Part shown: piece after piece, positions 22,988 to 30,683 of the stretch
Numbering within the stretch: position 1 is the stretch's first letter
Layout: each line of letters starts with the position of its first letter
Source of the DNA: Microbispora siamensis
GTDB taxonomy: Bacteria > Actinomycetota > Actinomycetes > Streptosporangiales > Streptosporangiaceae
DNA length: 64,000 nucleotides
Reading direction: 5' to 3'
Assembly (NCBI RefSeq): GCF_016863095.1
Contig: NZ_BOOF01000024.1
Coordinates: 62,001-126,000 of the forward strand
Notes under the pieces: generated by a model
What the model was told of the DNA's origin: nothing
The model's input: only the letters and a program-made list of their open reading frames with translations
Database searches by the model: none
Program-made: the position numbers and the translations under genes

Positions 22988-24394
22988 TCATCGGCTGAGC
23001 CGTACGTCCACGACCTGTCCCGTGAGGCGGGACAGCAGCACGTCGATGCTGGTGCGGGCGACGGCGGCGGGGGAGAGAAGCGTTCCGGCGGGTTCGTCGC
23101 CGAACGCGCGCAGCCGCATGGGGGTGGCGGTGCGCTCGGGGTTGACGCAGTTGACGCGGACACCCTGGCAGGCCCACTCGTCGGCGAGCGCCTGGGTGAG
23201 GTTGACGACGGCGGCCTTCGTGGAGGAGTAGAGGCTGTAGTCGGCCCGGCCGCGGGTGTAGGACGAGGAGGTGTAGAGCAGCAGGTGGCCGTGGGTCTCC
23301 ATCAGGTATTTCACGGACGCGCGGGCGATGTTGACCGGTCCGAGGTAGTTGACCCCGATGGTCTCCTCGATCGTGTGCTGCCCGGCCTCGCCGAGCTTGC
23401 CCATGTGCAGCACACCCGCCGTGTTGACGACGTAGTCGATCCTGCCGGTCTCGGCGTACACCCGGGCGAGCGCGTCCTCCACGGCGGCGACGTCCTCGAC
23501 GCGCACGCCGTTCTGGCTGCGGGAGAACGAGTGGACGCTCGCGCCGTAGCCCCTGGCCAGCGCGACGATGTCCGCGCCGATGCCGTAGCTGCCGCCGAAG
23601 ACCACGAGCGTGCGGCCCTCGAGCCCGGCCCGGTAGGCCTCCTCGTCCAGCGCGGGCGCGGTGTTCTCGGCGAGCTGGAAGAGCTTGTCGGCGATGAAGA
23701 CGTCGACCGGATGCGTGACCTTCATGTTGTGCTCGCTGCCGGGCACGATGTAGATCGGCACGTCGGGCAGGTAGCGCAGCACGACGCCGCAGTCGTCCGT
23801 GGTCGGCAGCGAGGGGAACTCGGGGTCGGCCAGGGCCCGCTCGTACGCCGCCCGGATCACCGACAGCCGGAAGCACTGCGGGGTCTGCCCCCGGCGCAGC
23901 CGGGAGCGGTCGGGGATGTCGCGGATGATGTCGCCGCGCGGGCCGGGCGCGGCCACCACGATCGTGTCGGAGGACGGGATCGCCACCTCGACCGCCTCGT
24001 AGCGTTCGAGCGCGGCCACGCACTCGCTGATGATGCGGGGCTCGATCAGCGGCCGTACGGCGTCGTGCAGCAGCACGTCGCACTCCTGCTCGCCCAGCGC
24101 GCACAGCGCCCGCCAGGTCGTCTCGGTGCGGCTCGCGCCTCCTTCGAGCACCCGGCCGACCTTGGTGTAGCCGTTCCTCCTGACGAGCTCCTCGGCCTCC
24201 GCGACGAAGCCGGGGGCCATCAGGACGACGACCTCGTCGATCTCCGGGTGGCCGTCGAACACGTCGAGGGTGTGCTCCAGAATCGTCTTCCCGGCGATCT
24301 TCAGAAGCTGTTTCGGGGTGTTGAGGCCCACGCGCTGACCGACGCCGCCGGCCAGCACCACCCCCACCCTGCGCAGACGCGATTCGGCGATCAT
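22988..24394 (-). CDS. Bifunctional cytidylyltransferase-dehydrogenase (IspD/TarI plus SDR), CDP-ribitol-type synthesis
   Basis: A 468-aa fusion. Residues 1-235 are an IspD/TarI cytidylyltransferase: 'VGVVLAGGVGQRVGLNTPKQ', 'DVLLHDAVRPLIEP', 'GQTPQCFRL', 'TDDCGVVLR' and 'NMKVTHPVD'. Residues 255-468 are a short-chain dehydrogenase: 'VVFGGSYGIGADIVALARGY', catalytic 'LYTSSSYTRGRADYSLYSST' with Ser and Tyr-x-x-x-Lys ('YSSTK'). This order is that of Haemophilus Acs1/Bcs1, which reduces ribulose-5-phosphate and activates ribitol-5-phosphate with CTP. A CDP-ribitol supply for the TagF/TarL-like enzyme downstream is therefore likely. It is divergent from the CDP-alcohol phosphatidyltransferase gene at 24481. 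Confidence 0.9.
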   Translation of the reverse strand: MIAESRLRRVGVVLAGGVGQRVGLNTPKQLLKIAGKTILEHTLDVFDGHPEIDEVVVLMAPGFVAEAEELVRRNGYTKVGRVLEGGASRTETTWRALCALGEQECDVLLHDAVRPLIEPRIISECVAALERYEAVEVAIPSSDTIVVAAPGPRGDIIRDIPDRSRLRRGQTPQCFRLSVIRAAYERALADPEFPSLPTTDDCGVVLRYLPDVPIYIVPGSEHNMKVTHPVDVFIADKLFQLAENTAPALDEEAYRAGLEGRTLVVFGGSYGIGADIVALARGYGASVHSFSRSQNGVRVEDVAAVEDALARVYAETGRIDYVVNTAGVLHMGKLGEAGQHTIEETIGVNYLGPVNIARASVKYLMETHGHLLLYTSSSYTRGRADYSLYSSTKAAVVNLTQALADEWACQGVRVNCVNPERTATPMRLRAFGDEPAGTLLSPAAVARTSIDVLLSRLTGQVVDVRLSR

Positions 24395-24446
24395 GATGTC
24401 CTCCCCGGAAGGAGACCATACCCGTGCCGGAAGCCGGAGAAGGTGA

Positions 24447-24474
24447 TTGCCACCTAGTGATCACTCGGTTACTT
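24447..24474 (+). promoter_or_regulatory. Candidate promoter for a leaderless CDP-alcohol transferase mRNA
   Basis: TTGCCA (24447-24452) and TTACTT (24469-24474) are 16 bp apart; GTG 24481 lies six bases after the -10 box, as for leaderless transcripts. A 10-bp palindrome AGTGATCACT (24456-24465) sits exactly in the spacer and could be an operator. Confidence 0.45.
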
Positions 24475-24480
24475 TGCGAG

Positions 24481-26073
24481 GTGAGCACGTGCGGTCGACG
24501 TGAAGCGGGTTTCCATATGGGGGCGGATCCGAGCAAGCCCGGTACGTCACGGGACACAGAGACGGTGGCGGTCGTCCTCGCGACCTCGCCGGCCGCCGGG
24601 CTGCCCTGGTCCGACGGCGCCCGGTCCGACGGCAGCCTCCTGGAGCGGCTCACCGCCCAGCTCCTCACGCTGCCGGTCCGCGAGGTGCTGGTCGTGGTGC
24701 GGAGCCAGGACGCCCAGGCGGGGGGATGGGAGAGGGCGGCGGCGAGCGGCACGCGGCACCAGATCTGCGTCAGCGACGGGCTCGCCGAGGACCTGCGGAT
24801 CGTGGCCAAGACGGCTCGCGCCTCGACCTCCCCGGTCGCCGTGCTCGCGGCCGACGTGGTCGCGCACACCGGGGCGCTGTCGCTGCTGCTCGAACATCCC
24901 GCGCGCCCGACCGGCGCGATCGTCGCCAGCGGCGACCCGGCCCCGCTGCGGCCGCCCGTACGGACCGAGTGGGGCCGCGTCGTGTCGGCGGGCACGTCCT
25001 TCCACGAGGTCGAGTGGGCCAACGGCACCTTCCGCGGCGTCCTCCAGGTGGGGGAGGCCCATCTGGCCGGGCTGGCCGACATCGCCGAGGACCTGGCCGA
25101 CCTGGCCCAGCGCCGCCACCTCGGGCGGGTCGGCGACGGCGAGGTGCCGGAGCTGCTGCTCACGGGCCTGGTGCGGGCGGGCGTCCAGGTGCACGCCGTC
25201 TCGTTGAACACCCTGCACTGCGGGCGGGCCGGCACACGCCCCGCCGCCGAGCGCGCGGTGCGCGAACTGGCCGACGTCGACGAGGCGCAGGCGAGGCTCG
25301 ACGCCGCGGTGAAGAGCGGCGACGGCTTCTTCGCCACCCACTGCGTCAGCTCGTGGTCGCGTCACCTCATCAAGCCGGCCGCCCGTCTCGGCCTGACTCC
25401 GAACACGGTCACCGGCATCTCGGTCGGGTTCGCCGCCATCGCCGCGATCTGGTTCTCCGACGGCCGCAGGGCGGGGCTCGTGGTCGGCGCCGTCGCGCTC
25501 TACCTGTCGTTCGTGCTCGACTGCCTGGACGGGCAGCTCGCCCGGTACACGCGCAGGTTCTCCCCGCTCGGGAGCTGGCTCGACGCGATCTGCGACCGGC
25601 TCAAGGAATACCTGGTGTACGTCGGCCTGGCGGCCGGATACGCGGCCGGCCCCCGGGAGCCGTGGGAGATCTGGGCCCTGGCGGTGGGCGCGATGATCCT
25701 CCAGACGATCCGTCACATGATCGACTTCTCCTACGCGGGCGCGGTGGCCGACCGGGCCAGGGCGGCGGGCCTGCGGGCGGCGGCCCCGCGCCCGATGGCC
25801 GTGCCCTGGGACGAGGCGCCCGCGGCGGCCGCCGCGAAGGGCACCGGGTCGGTGCTGGCGCTGTCGCGGCGGCTCGACGCGCTGAGCGGCGCGCGGGGCG
25901 TGGCCTACTGGGCGAAGAAGATGATCGTCCTGCCGATTGGGGAGCGGATGGCGCTGATCGCGGTGACGGCCGCGCTGTTCGACGCGCGGGTGACGTTCCT
26001 CGCGCTGCTGGGCTGGGGCGGGGTGGCGCTGGTCTACACGGCCGCCGGGCGGATGGCGAGGTCGTTCGCATGA
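24481..26073 (+). CDS. CDP-alcohol phosphatidyltransferase with N-terminal nucleotidyltransferase-like domain
   Basis: A 530-aa protein. Residues about 20-270 form a soluble domain resembling a degenerate nucleotidyltransferase ('VAVVLATSPAAGLPWSD', 'REVLVVVRSQDAQ', 'SPVAVLAADVVAHTG'). Residues about 300-530 are a membrane domain with the complete CDP-alcohol transferase motif: 'DCLDGQLARYTRRF' then 'GSWLDAICDR', with all four aspartates. It would move a phospho-alcohol from CDP to an acceptor in the membrane, making a phospholipid or polymer linkage unit. The start GTG 24481 fits a leaderless promoter; ATG 24517 is an alternative. The stop overlaps the first 77-bp repeat unit (ATGA). Confidence 0.85.
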   Translation: MSTCGRREAGFHMGADPSKPGTSRDTETVAVVLATSPAAGLPWSDGARSDGSLLERLTAQLLTLPVREVLVVVRSQDAQAGGWERAAASGTRHQICVSDGLAEDLRIVAKTARASTSPVAVLAADVVAHTGALSLLLEHPARPTGAIVASGDPAPLRPPVRTEWGRVVSAGTSFHEVEWANGTFRGVLQVGEAHLAGLADIAEDLADLAQRRHLGRVGDGEVPELLLTGLVRAGVQVHAVSLNTLHCGRAGTRPAAERAVRELADVDEAQARLDAAVKSGDGFFATHCVSSWSRHLIKPAARLGLTPNTVTGISVGFAAIAAIWFSDGRRAGLVVGAVALYLSFVLDCLDGQLARYTRRFSPLGSWLDAICDRLKEYLVYVGLAAGYAAGPREPWEIWALAVGAMILQTIRHMIDFSYAGAVADRARAAGLRAAAPRPMAVPWDEAPAAAAAKGTGSVLALSRRLDALSGARGVAYWAKKMIVLPIGERMALIAVTAALFDARVTFLALLGWGGVALVYTAAGRMARSFA

Positions 26074-26150
26074 GCGAGCGTAGCGAGCGAATCAGTGAAC
26101 ACAGCGTCTGGCGCATGCCGCTCCGAGCCGAAGGCGAGGAGGTGGCATGA
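26070..26150 (+). CDS. Repeat-encoded micro-ORF, copy 1 (26 aa)
   Basis: ATG overlaps the TGA of the CDP-alcohol transferase gene, and its own TGA overlaps the next ATG. The product begins 'MSERSERISEHSVWRM' and ends in an acidic tail. It is hydrophilic with no known homologue or function. Its value may be translational coupling between the flanking genes rather than the peptide itself. Confidence 0.35.
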   Translation: MSERSERISEHSVWRMPLRAEGEEVA

Positions 26151-26223
26151 GCGAGCGTAGCGAGCGAATCAGTGAACACAGCGTCTGGCGCATGCCGCTC
26201 CGAGCCGAAGGCGAGGAGGTGGC
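26070..26223 (+). repeat. Perfect 77-bp tandem duplication with translation signals
   Basis: 26070-26146 and 26147-26223 are identical. Each unit starts with ATGAGCGAGCGTAGCGAGCG and ends GAGGAGGTGGC directly before the next ATG, so every unit carries its own start and the ribosome site for the next frame. The following gene starts at 26224 exactly where a third copy would begin. The first bases resemble 'MSERSER' start-region elements common in related actinomycetes. Confidence 0.92.
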
Positions 26224-26227
26224 ATGA
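26147..26227 (+). CDS. Repeat-encoded micro-ORF, copy 2 (26 aa)
   Basis: Identical to copy 1. It starts in ATGA overlap with copy 1 and stops in ATGA overlap with the membrane-protein gene at 26224. GAGGAGG seven bases before each start would let ribosomes pass along the chain. Confidence 0.35.
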   Translation: MSERSERISEHSVWRMPLRAEGEEVA

Positions 26228-26889
26228 GTCGTCGCCCGCGCGAGGCCGGTGGGAAGGCAAGGGGCGCGATCTCCGTGCACATGACCCCGGTGCCGCGCAG
26301 CGTCGTGGTGGCCTACCGCGACGACGGCCCGCTGTCGAAGGCGATGGGGCTGCTCGTGGCCGGGCAGCTCCCGCCGCTGCCGCCCGCGGTCGCCGGGGCC
26401 TTCGTGACCGCCGTGCTGCTGGTGCTCGGCATCGCCGGGGCCGACGACTTCGCGGTCTTCGCCCCGGCGGTGGCCCTGCTGCTGGCCGGGGCGGGCAGCG
26501 CCCACCGGCACGACGGCCGGCTCGACTGGCTGGCGCCCCCGATCCTGCGGCTGACCGAGTACGGCTTCATCGCCTCGGCCGGGTTCGCCCGCTCCGTCCC
26601 GCCGGTGCTCGTCGTCGCGCTGCTCGGCGCGATGGCCTTCCACCACTACGACACGGTCTACCGGCTGCGCCAGCACGTGTATCCGCCGCCGTGGCTGGCG
26701 ACGGCCGGGCTGGGCTGGGACGGCCGGATGCTCGTCGTCGCCCTGGGCGGCCTGCTCGACGTGATGACCGCCGTGTTCGTGCTGCTCGCGCTCTACCTGT
26801 GGGGTCTGTTCGGCTGGGAGAGCCTGACCTGCTGGCTCGCCGCCCCCCGTACTCCCGACGAGGCCGTGGAACCGGCACCGCAGGATTAA
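26224..26889 (+). CDS. Integral membrane protein, DUF5941-like
   Basis: A 221-aa protein with a short basic, cytosolic head, 'VPRSVVVAYRDDGPLSKA', and about five hydrophobic segments from residue 40 on. It has a conserved-looking loop 'FHHYDTVYRLRQHVYPPPW'. I recall this architecture as the DUF5941 family, which is found next to or fused with CDP-alcohol phosphatidyltransferases in actinomycetes, as here. Function unknown; perhaps a partner subunit. It is linked to the transferase through two overlapping micro-ORFs, so its expression probably depends on the same transcript. Confidence 0.7.
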   Translation: MSRRPREAGGKARGAISVHMTPVPRSVVVAYRDDGPLSKAMGLLVAGQLPPLPPAVAGAFVTAVLLVLGIAGADDFAVFAPAVALLLAGAGSAHRHDGRLDWLAPPILRLTEYGFIASAGFARSVPPVLVVALLGAMAFHHYDTVYRLRQHVYPPPWLATAGLGWDGRMLVVALGGLLDVMTAVFVLLALYLWGLFGWESLTCWLAAPRTPDEAVEPAPQD

Positions 26890-26982
26890 CGTCAGACCAA
26901 CGGTGGATTACCCAAGCGGGGTGCCGAGCCAACTAACCTTTGGGGTTACTGTCTGACGCTCGACCTCAAGGAGTGCGGGAAA

Positions 26983-27714
26983 TTGCTCGGAATGGTGCTG
27001 GCCGCCGGAGCCGGACGTCGCCTGCGGCCGTACACCGACACGCTGCCGAAGGCGCTGGTGCCGGTCGACGGTGAGACCACGATCCTCGACATCGCCCTGC
27101 GTAACCTGGCGGCCGTGGACCTCCGCGAGGTCGTGGTGATCGTCGGCTACCAGGCCCAGGCCGTACGGGAACGGCAGGCCGACCTGGAGCGGCGCCACGG
27201 GGTGACGCTCACGCTTGTCCACAACGACAAGGCCGAGGAGTGGAACAACGCCTACTCGCTGTGGTGTGCCCGCGACTACTTCTCCCAGGGCGCGCTGCTG
27301 GTCAACGGCGACACCGTCCACCCCGTGTCGGTGGAGCGGACCCTGCTGGCCGCCGAGGACACCTCCGACATCCTGCTCGCCGTCGACGACGTGAAGTCGC
27401 TGGCGGACGAGGAGATGAAGGTCACACTGCAGGACGGCCGGCTGAAGCGGATCACCAAGCTGATGGACCCGGCCGAGGCGTACGGCGAGTACATCGGCGC
27501 CACGCTGATCCGGCCGGGCGCGGCCGAGCGGCTCGCCGACGCGCTGAAGGCCACCTTCGAGCGCGACCCGCAGCTCTACTACGAGGACGGCTACCAGGAG
27601 ATGGTCGAGCGCGGCGAGAAGATCGCCGTCGCGCCGATCGGCAAGGTCGAGTGGGTCGAGGTGGACAACCACGACGACCTCGCGAAGGCCCGTGAGATCG
27701 CGTGCCGTTACTGA
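26983..27714 (+). CDS. Sugar/polyol-phosphate nucleotidyltransferase
   Basis: A 243-aa NTP-transferase. The signature is 'MVLAAGAGRRLRPYTDTLPK' (LAAGxGxRLxP...PK), the nucleotide/metal Asp is in 'LLVNGDTVHP', followed by 'LAVDDVKSLADEEMKVTLQD' and 'GEYIGATLI'. It resembles LicC/MobA-like enzymes that activate choline-phosphate, inositol-phosphate or a polyol phosphate with CTP. Between the two CDP-alcohol transferase genes it probably makes their CDP-linked substrate. The start is TTG 26983, nine bases after AAGGAG. A 'GGTTACT' stretch about 35 bp upstream resembles the -10 region before 24481. Confidence 0.87.
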   Translation: MLGMVLAAGAGRRLRPYTDTLPKALVPVDGETTILDIALRNLAAVDLREVVVIVGYQAQAVRERQADLERRHGVTLTLVHNDKAEEWNNAYSLWCARDYFSQGALLVNGDTVHPVSVERTLLAAEDTSDILLAVDDVKSLADEEMKVTLQDGRLKRITKLMDPAEAYGEYIGATLIRPGAAERLADALKATFERDPQLYYEDGYQEMVERGEKIAVAPIGKVEWVEVDNHDDLAKAREIACRY

Positions 27715-27740
27715 TGTCCGCGGCCTTCTGAGGAGTACGC

Positions 27741-28799
27741 ATGCCGATTCTGGCAAGGATGCTCCCCGCCCCCCTCACGATGGAGGTGCGGCGGGGCGCG
27801 ATCGCGCAGCTCGGCACCCTGCTCGCGGACAGCAGGGTGGCCACCTCCGGCCGGGTGGCGGTCGCGGTCGGCGTCGGGCAGGGCGACCGCATCGCGGAGG
27901 TCATCGCGCCTTCACTGGGTGAGGCCAAGGTGCTCCGGGTGCCGGACGGCACCGTGGACGCGGCCGTGTCACTCGGCGCGGACCTGCGCAAGGGCAACTA
28001 CGAGGCGGTGATCGGCGTCGGCGGCGGCAAGACGATCGACGCCACCAAGTACGCCGCGTCGCTCGCCGGCATCCCCATGGTCGCCGTCGCCACCAACCTC
28101 TCGCACGACGGCATCTGCTCGCCGGTGGCCTCGCTGGTGTACGAGGGCGGCAAGGGCTCGTTCGGCGTCCCGATGCCGCTGGCGATCATGGTGGACCTCG
28201 AGTTCGTCCACGACGCCCCGCCCTCGCTCGTCCGGTCCGGGATCGGCGACGTGCTCAGCAACCTGTCGGCCATCGAGGACTGGCAGCTCGGCAACGCCGA
28301 GCGGGGCGAGCCCATCGACGGGCTGGCGATCTCCATGTCGCGCACGGCAGCCGAGGCCGTGCTCGGCCGGCAGGACTCGATCGAGTCGGACGCCTTCCTG
28401 ACCGTGCTCGCCGAGGCGCTGATCCTGTCGGGAATGTCGATGGTCATCGCAGGGTCAAGCCGTCCGGCGAGTGGTGGCGATCATGAGATCCTTCATGCTG
28501 TGGACCAGCTTTTCCCCGGCACCTCCAATCACGGTGAGCTGGCCGGCATCGGCGCGGCGTTCTGCTACTTCCTCCGCGAGGACGCGCACCGGCTCGGCCA
28601 GGTGACCGGCTGCCTCAGGCGGCACGGCCTGCCCGTCACACCCGACGACGTCGGCCTGACGACCGAACAGTTCACGGCCGCGGTGATGCTGGCCCCCAGC
28701 ACCCGGCCCGGCCGCTACACCATCCTTGAGCACCTCCGGCTGTCGGAGCACGAGGTCCGGGGGAGAGTTGAGGACTATGTCCGCGCCGTCGGTCGCTGA
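27741..28799 (+). CDS. sn-Glycerol-1-phosphate dehydrogenase family (EgsA/AraM)
   Basis: A 352-aa iron/zinc-type alcohol dehydrogenase fold. NAD-binding 'VIGVGGGKTIDATKY', metal ligands in 'ATNLSHDGICSPVAS' (Asp), 'SGGDHEILHAVDQLF' (His) and 'TSNHGELAGIG' (His). EgsA/AraM enzymes reduce dihydroxyacetone phosphate to glycerol-1-phosphate, an unusual stereochemistry in bacteria. Here that would feed the neighbouring nucleotidyltransferase and CDP-alcohol transferase to build a glycerophosphate-containing envelope component; this pathway is inferred. It has a GAGGAG ribosome site and overlaps the next gene by 23 bp. Confidence 0.88.
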   Translation: MPILARMLPAPLTMEVRRGAIAQLGTLLADSRVATSGRVAVAVGVGQGDRIAEVIAPSLGEAKVLRVPDGTVDAAVSLGADLRKGNYEAVIGVGGGKTIDATKYAASLAGIPMVAVATNLSHDGICSPVASLVYEGGKGSFGVPMPLAIMVDLEFVHDAPPSLVRSGIGDVLSNLSAIEDWQLGNAERGEPIDGLAISMSRTAAEAVLGRQDSIESDAFLTVLAEALILSGMSMVIAGSSRPASGGDHEILHAVDQLFPGTSNHGELAGIGAAFCYFLREDAHRLGQVTGCLRRHGLPVTPDDVGLTTEQFTAAVMLAPSTRPGRYTILEHLRLSEHEVRGRVEDYVRAVGR

Positions 28800-29535
28800 G
28801 CTTCGGGCGGTCGCCCAGCCGCAGACCACCATGGACCGCCGCAGCGGCGAGCACTGGGCCGGCCTGCTGTACATGCGGCGGCTGTCCATCTACGCCACCT
28901 GGCTGCTGGCCAAGACACCCATCTCGCCGAACCAGGTCACCGGCCTGATGATCGTGTGCGGGGTGGCGGCGGGCGCCGTGCTCGCCCTCCCCGGCTTCTG
29001 GGCGGCGCTGGGCGCGGCCCTGCTCATCCAGGTCTACCTGCTGCTCGACTGCTCGGACGGGGAGCTGGCCCGGTGGACCGGCCGCACCTCGATCACCGGG
29101 GTCTATCTCGACCGGGTCGGGCACTACTTCGCCGAGGCGGCGCTGCTGATCGGGCTGGGCTTCCGGGCCTCGGAGACCCTGCCCGACTGGTACACGGTGA
29201 TGGGCGTGGCCGCGGCGCTCGGCGCGATCCTGATCAAGTCGGAGACCGACCTGGTCGACGTCGCCCGCGCCCGGTCGGGCCTGGTGGCGACCACCGAGGC
29301 GGCCGCGCAGCAGTTCACCTCGCCGCGGCTCGCGCTGGCCCGCAGGGCCGCGGCGGCGCTGCGGTTCCACCGGTTGATCCAGGCCGTCGAGCTGTCGCTG
29401 ATCGTCGTGGTCGCAGCGGTGCTCGACAACTGGTTCTCCGCCACCCGGATCCTCGTGGTCGCCTGTGTCGTGATCGCGGGAGTCCAGCTCGTGCTGCACC
29501 TGGTCAGCATCCTCGCCTCCCGGCGGCTGTCATGA
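28777..29535 (+). CDS. CDP-alcohol phosphatidyltransferase with altered last Asp
   Basis: A 252-aa membrane protein with about six helices. The motif reads 'DCSDGELARWTGRT' then 'GVYLDRVGHYFAE'. The first three aspartates, G and A-R are in place, but the fourth aspartate (the presumed catalytic base) is His. The start ATG 28777 lies inside the previous gene's end, with GAGG upstream, so it is translationally coupled. Together with the G1P dehydrogenase and nucleotidyltransferase it likely joins a glycerophosphate or related headgroup to a lipid. The His could still act as base. Confidence 0.85.
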   Translation: MSAPSVAELRAVAQPQTTMDRRSGEHWAGLLYMRRLSIYATWLLAKTPISPNQVTGLMIVCGVAAGAVLALPGFWAALGAALLIQVYLLLDCSDGELARWTGRTSITGVYLDRVGHYFAEAALLIGLGFRASETLPDWYTVMGVAAALGAILIKSETDLVDVARARSGLVATTEAAAQQFTSPRLALARRAAAALRFHRLIQAVELSLIVVVAAVLDNWFSATRILVVACVVIAGVQLVLHLVSILASRRLS

Positions 29536-29715
29536 GCGCGCCGGCTCCCGCTCGGCATGCCGGTCGGTCGTACATCGGCGGTTGGGTAGGGGTTTGTTGG
29601 CAGTTCCGATACCCTTATTCCACGGTAAACCAGGCAGATTCCGGATTGCCCGGCCATACAGACTCGGTGATCATGAAGTCGTGTGTAGTGCGCCCCACGT
29701 CGAGGCGATGACGCG

Positions 29716-30597
29716 GTGAAAATCTCCTGTGTCATCCTCACCATGGGCAACAGGATCGCCGAGCTCGACAGGGCGGTGGAATCCGCGCTCACCCAGACCG
29801 ACGGTGACATCGAGGTGGTCATCGTCGGCAACGGCGCGGACGTGCCGCAGCTGACCGTCCAGCCGCTTCCCGGCTCCGCCGCGACGATCAAGACCGTACG
29901 GCTGGAGCACAACGCGGGCATCCCCGAGGGGCGCAACCGCGGCGTGCAGGAGTGCTCGGGCGACATCGTGCTGTTCCTCGACGACGACGGCTGGTACGCC
30001 AACTCCAAGGTCGCCGCGCACGTCCGCGAGCGGTTCACGCACGAGCCCGACCTCGCCGTGATCAGCTTCCGGGTGATGGACCCCGAGGGCGGCTCGGTGC
30101 AGCGGCGGCACGTGCCCCGCCTGCGGGCCGGCGACCCCGAGCGGTCCTCCCCTGTGACGACCTTCCTCGGTGGTGCCTGCGCGATCCGCAAGTCGGCGTT
30201 CCTGCAGGTCGGAGGGCTGCCCGAGCGGTTCTTCTACGCCCACGAGGAGACCGACCTCGCCTGGCGCCTGCTGGGCGAGGGCTACCGCATCGAGTACGAC
30301 GCCGAGACGGTCATGTACCACCCGCTGGTGCTGCCGTCCCGGCACAGTGACTTCTACCGGCTGAACGCCCGCAACCGCGTCTGGCTGGCCCGGCGCAACC
30401 TGCCGTGGCCGCTCGCGATGCTCTACCTGCTCAACTGGGTCGTGCTCACGCTCGTACGCGAGCGTTCGATGCCCGCGATCAAGGCGTGGTTCCGCGGCTT
30501 CTTCGAGGGGCTGCGCGAGCCGGCGGGCGAGCGCCGTCCCATGGCCTGGCGCACCGCCTGGCGCATGCTCCGGCTCGGCCGCCCGCCCATCGTCTAG
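29716..30597 (+). CDS. Family 2 glycosyltransferase
   Basis: A 293-aa protein with a GT-A fold starting at the GTG: 'KISCVILTMGNRIAELDRAV', the metal triad 'VLFLDDDGWYAN' and the acceptor-side 'FFYAHEETDLAWRLLGEGYR'. One C-terminal hydrophobic stretch ('LAMLYLLNWVVLTLV') docks it to the membrane. The 180 bp before it are AT-richer than the flanks and probably hold its promoter, so it starts a new unit at the end of the polymer cluster. Sugar donor unknown. Confidence 0.9.
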   Translation: MKISCVILTMGNRIAELDRAVESALTQTDGDIEVVIVGNGADVPQLTVQPLPGSAATIKTVRLEHNAGIPEGRNRGVQECSGDIVLFLDDDGWYANSKVAAHVRERFTHEPDLAVISFRVMDPEGGSVQRRHVPRLRAGDPERSSPVTTFLGGACAIRKSAFLQVGGLPERFFYAHEETDLAWRLLGEGYRIEYDAETVMYHPLVLPSRHSDFYRLNARNRVWLARRNLPWPLAMLYLLNWVVLTLVRERSMPAIKAWFRGFFEGLREPAGERRPMAWRTAWRMLRLGRPPIV

Positions 30598-30637
30598 CGC
30601 GCGCTCCGGACGGGCGGCTGCGGCGAGGACGCCTCCC

Positions 30638-30683
30638 GTGCTCAGCCGGCCGCCGACATGGTGCTCAGCCGAGCGCCGACATG
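30638..30683 (-). repeat. 23-bp tandem duplication at the 3' end of the GNAT gene
   Basis: 30638-30660 and 30661-30683 match at 21 of 23 positions. On the minus strand the copy inside the gene encodes the last codons M-S-A-L-G and the stop; the second copy lies just past the stop. It looks like slippage and has no obvious effect on the protein. Confidence 0.7.

Noticed and set aside
26070-26223. CRISPR array
   Set aside because: Two abutting 77-bp copies without spacers and with coding-type start and ribosome sites; not a CRISPR.
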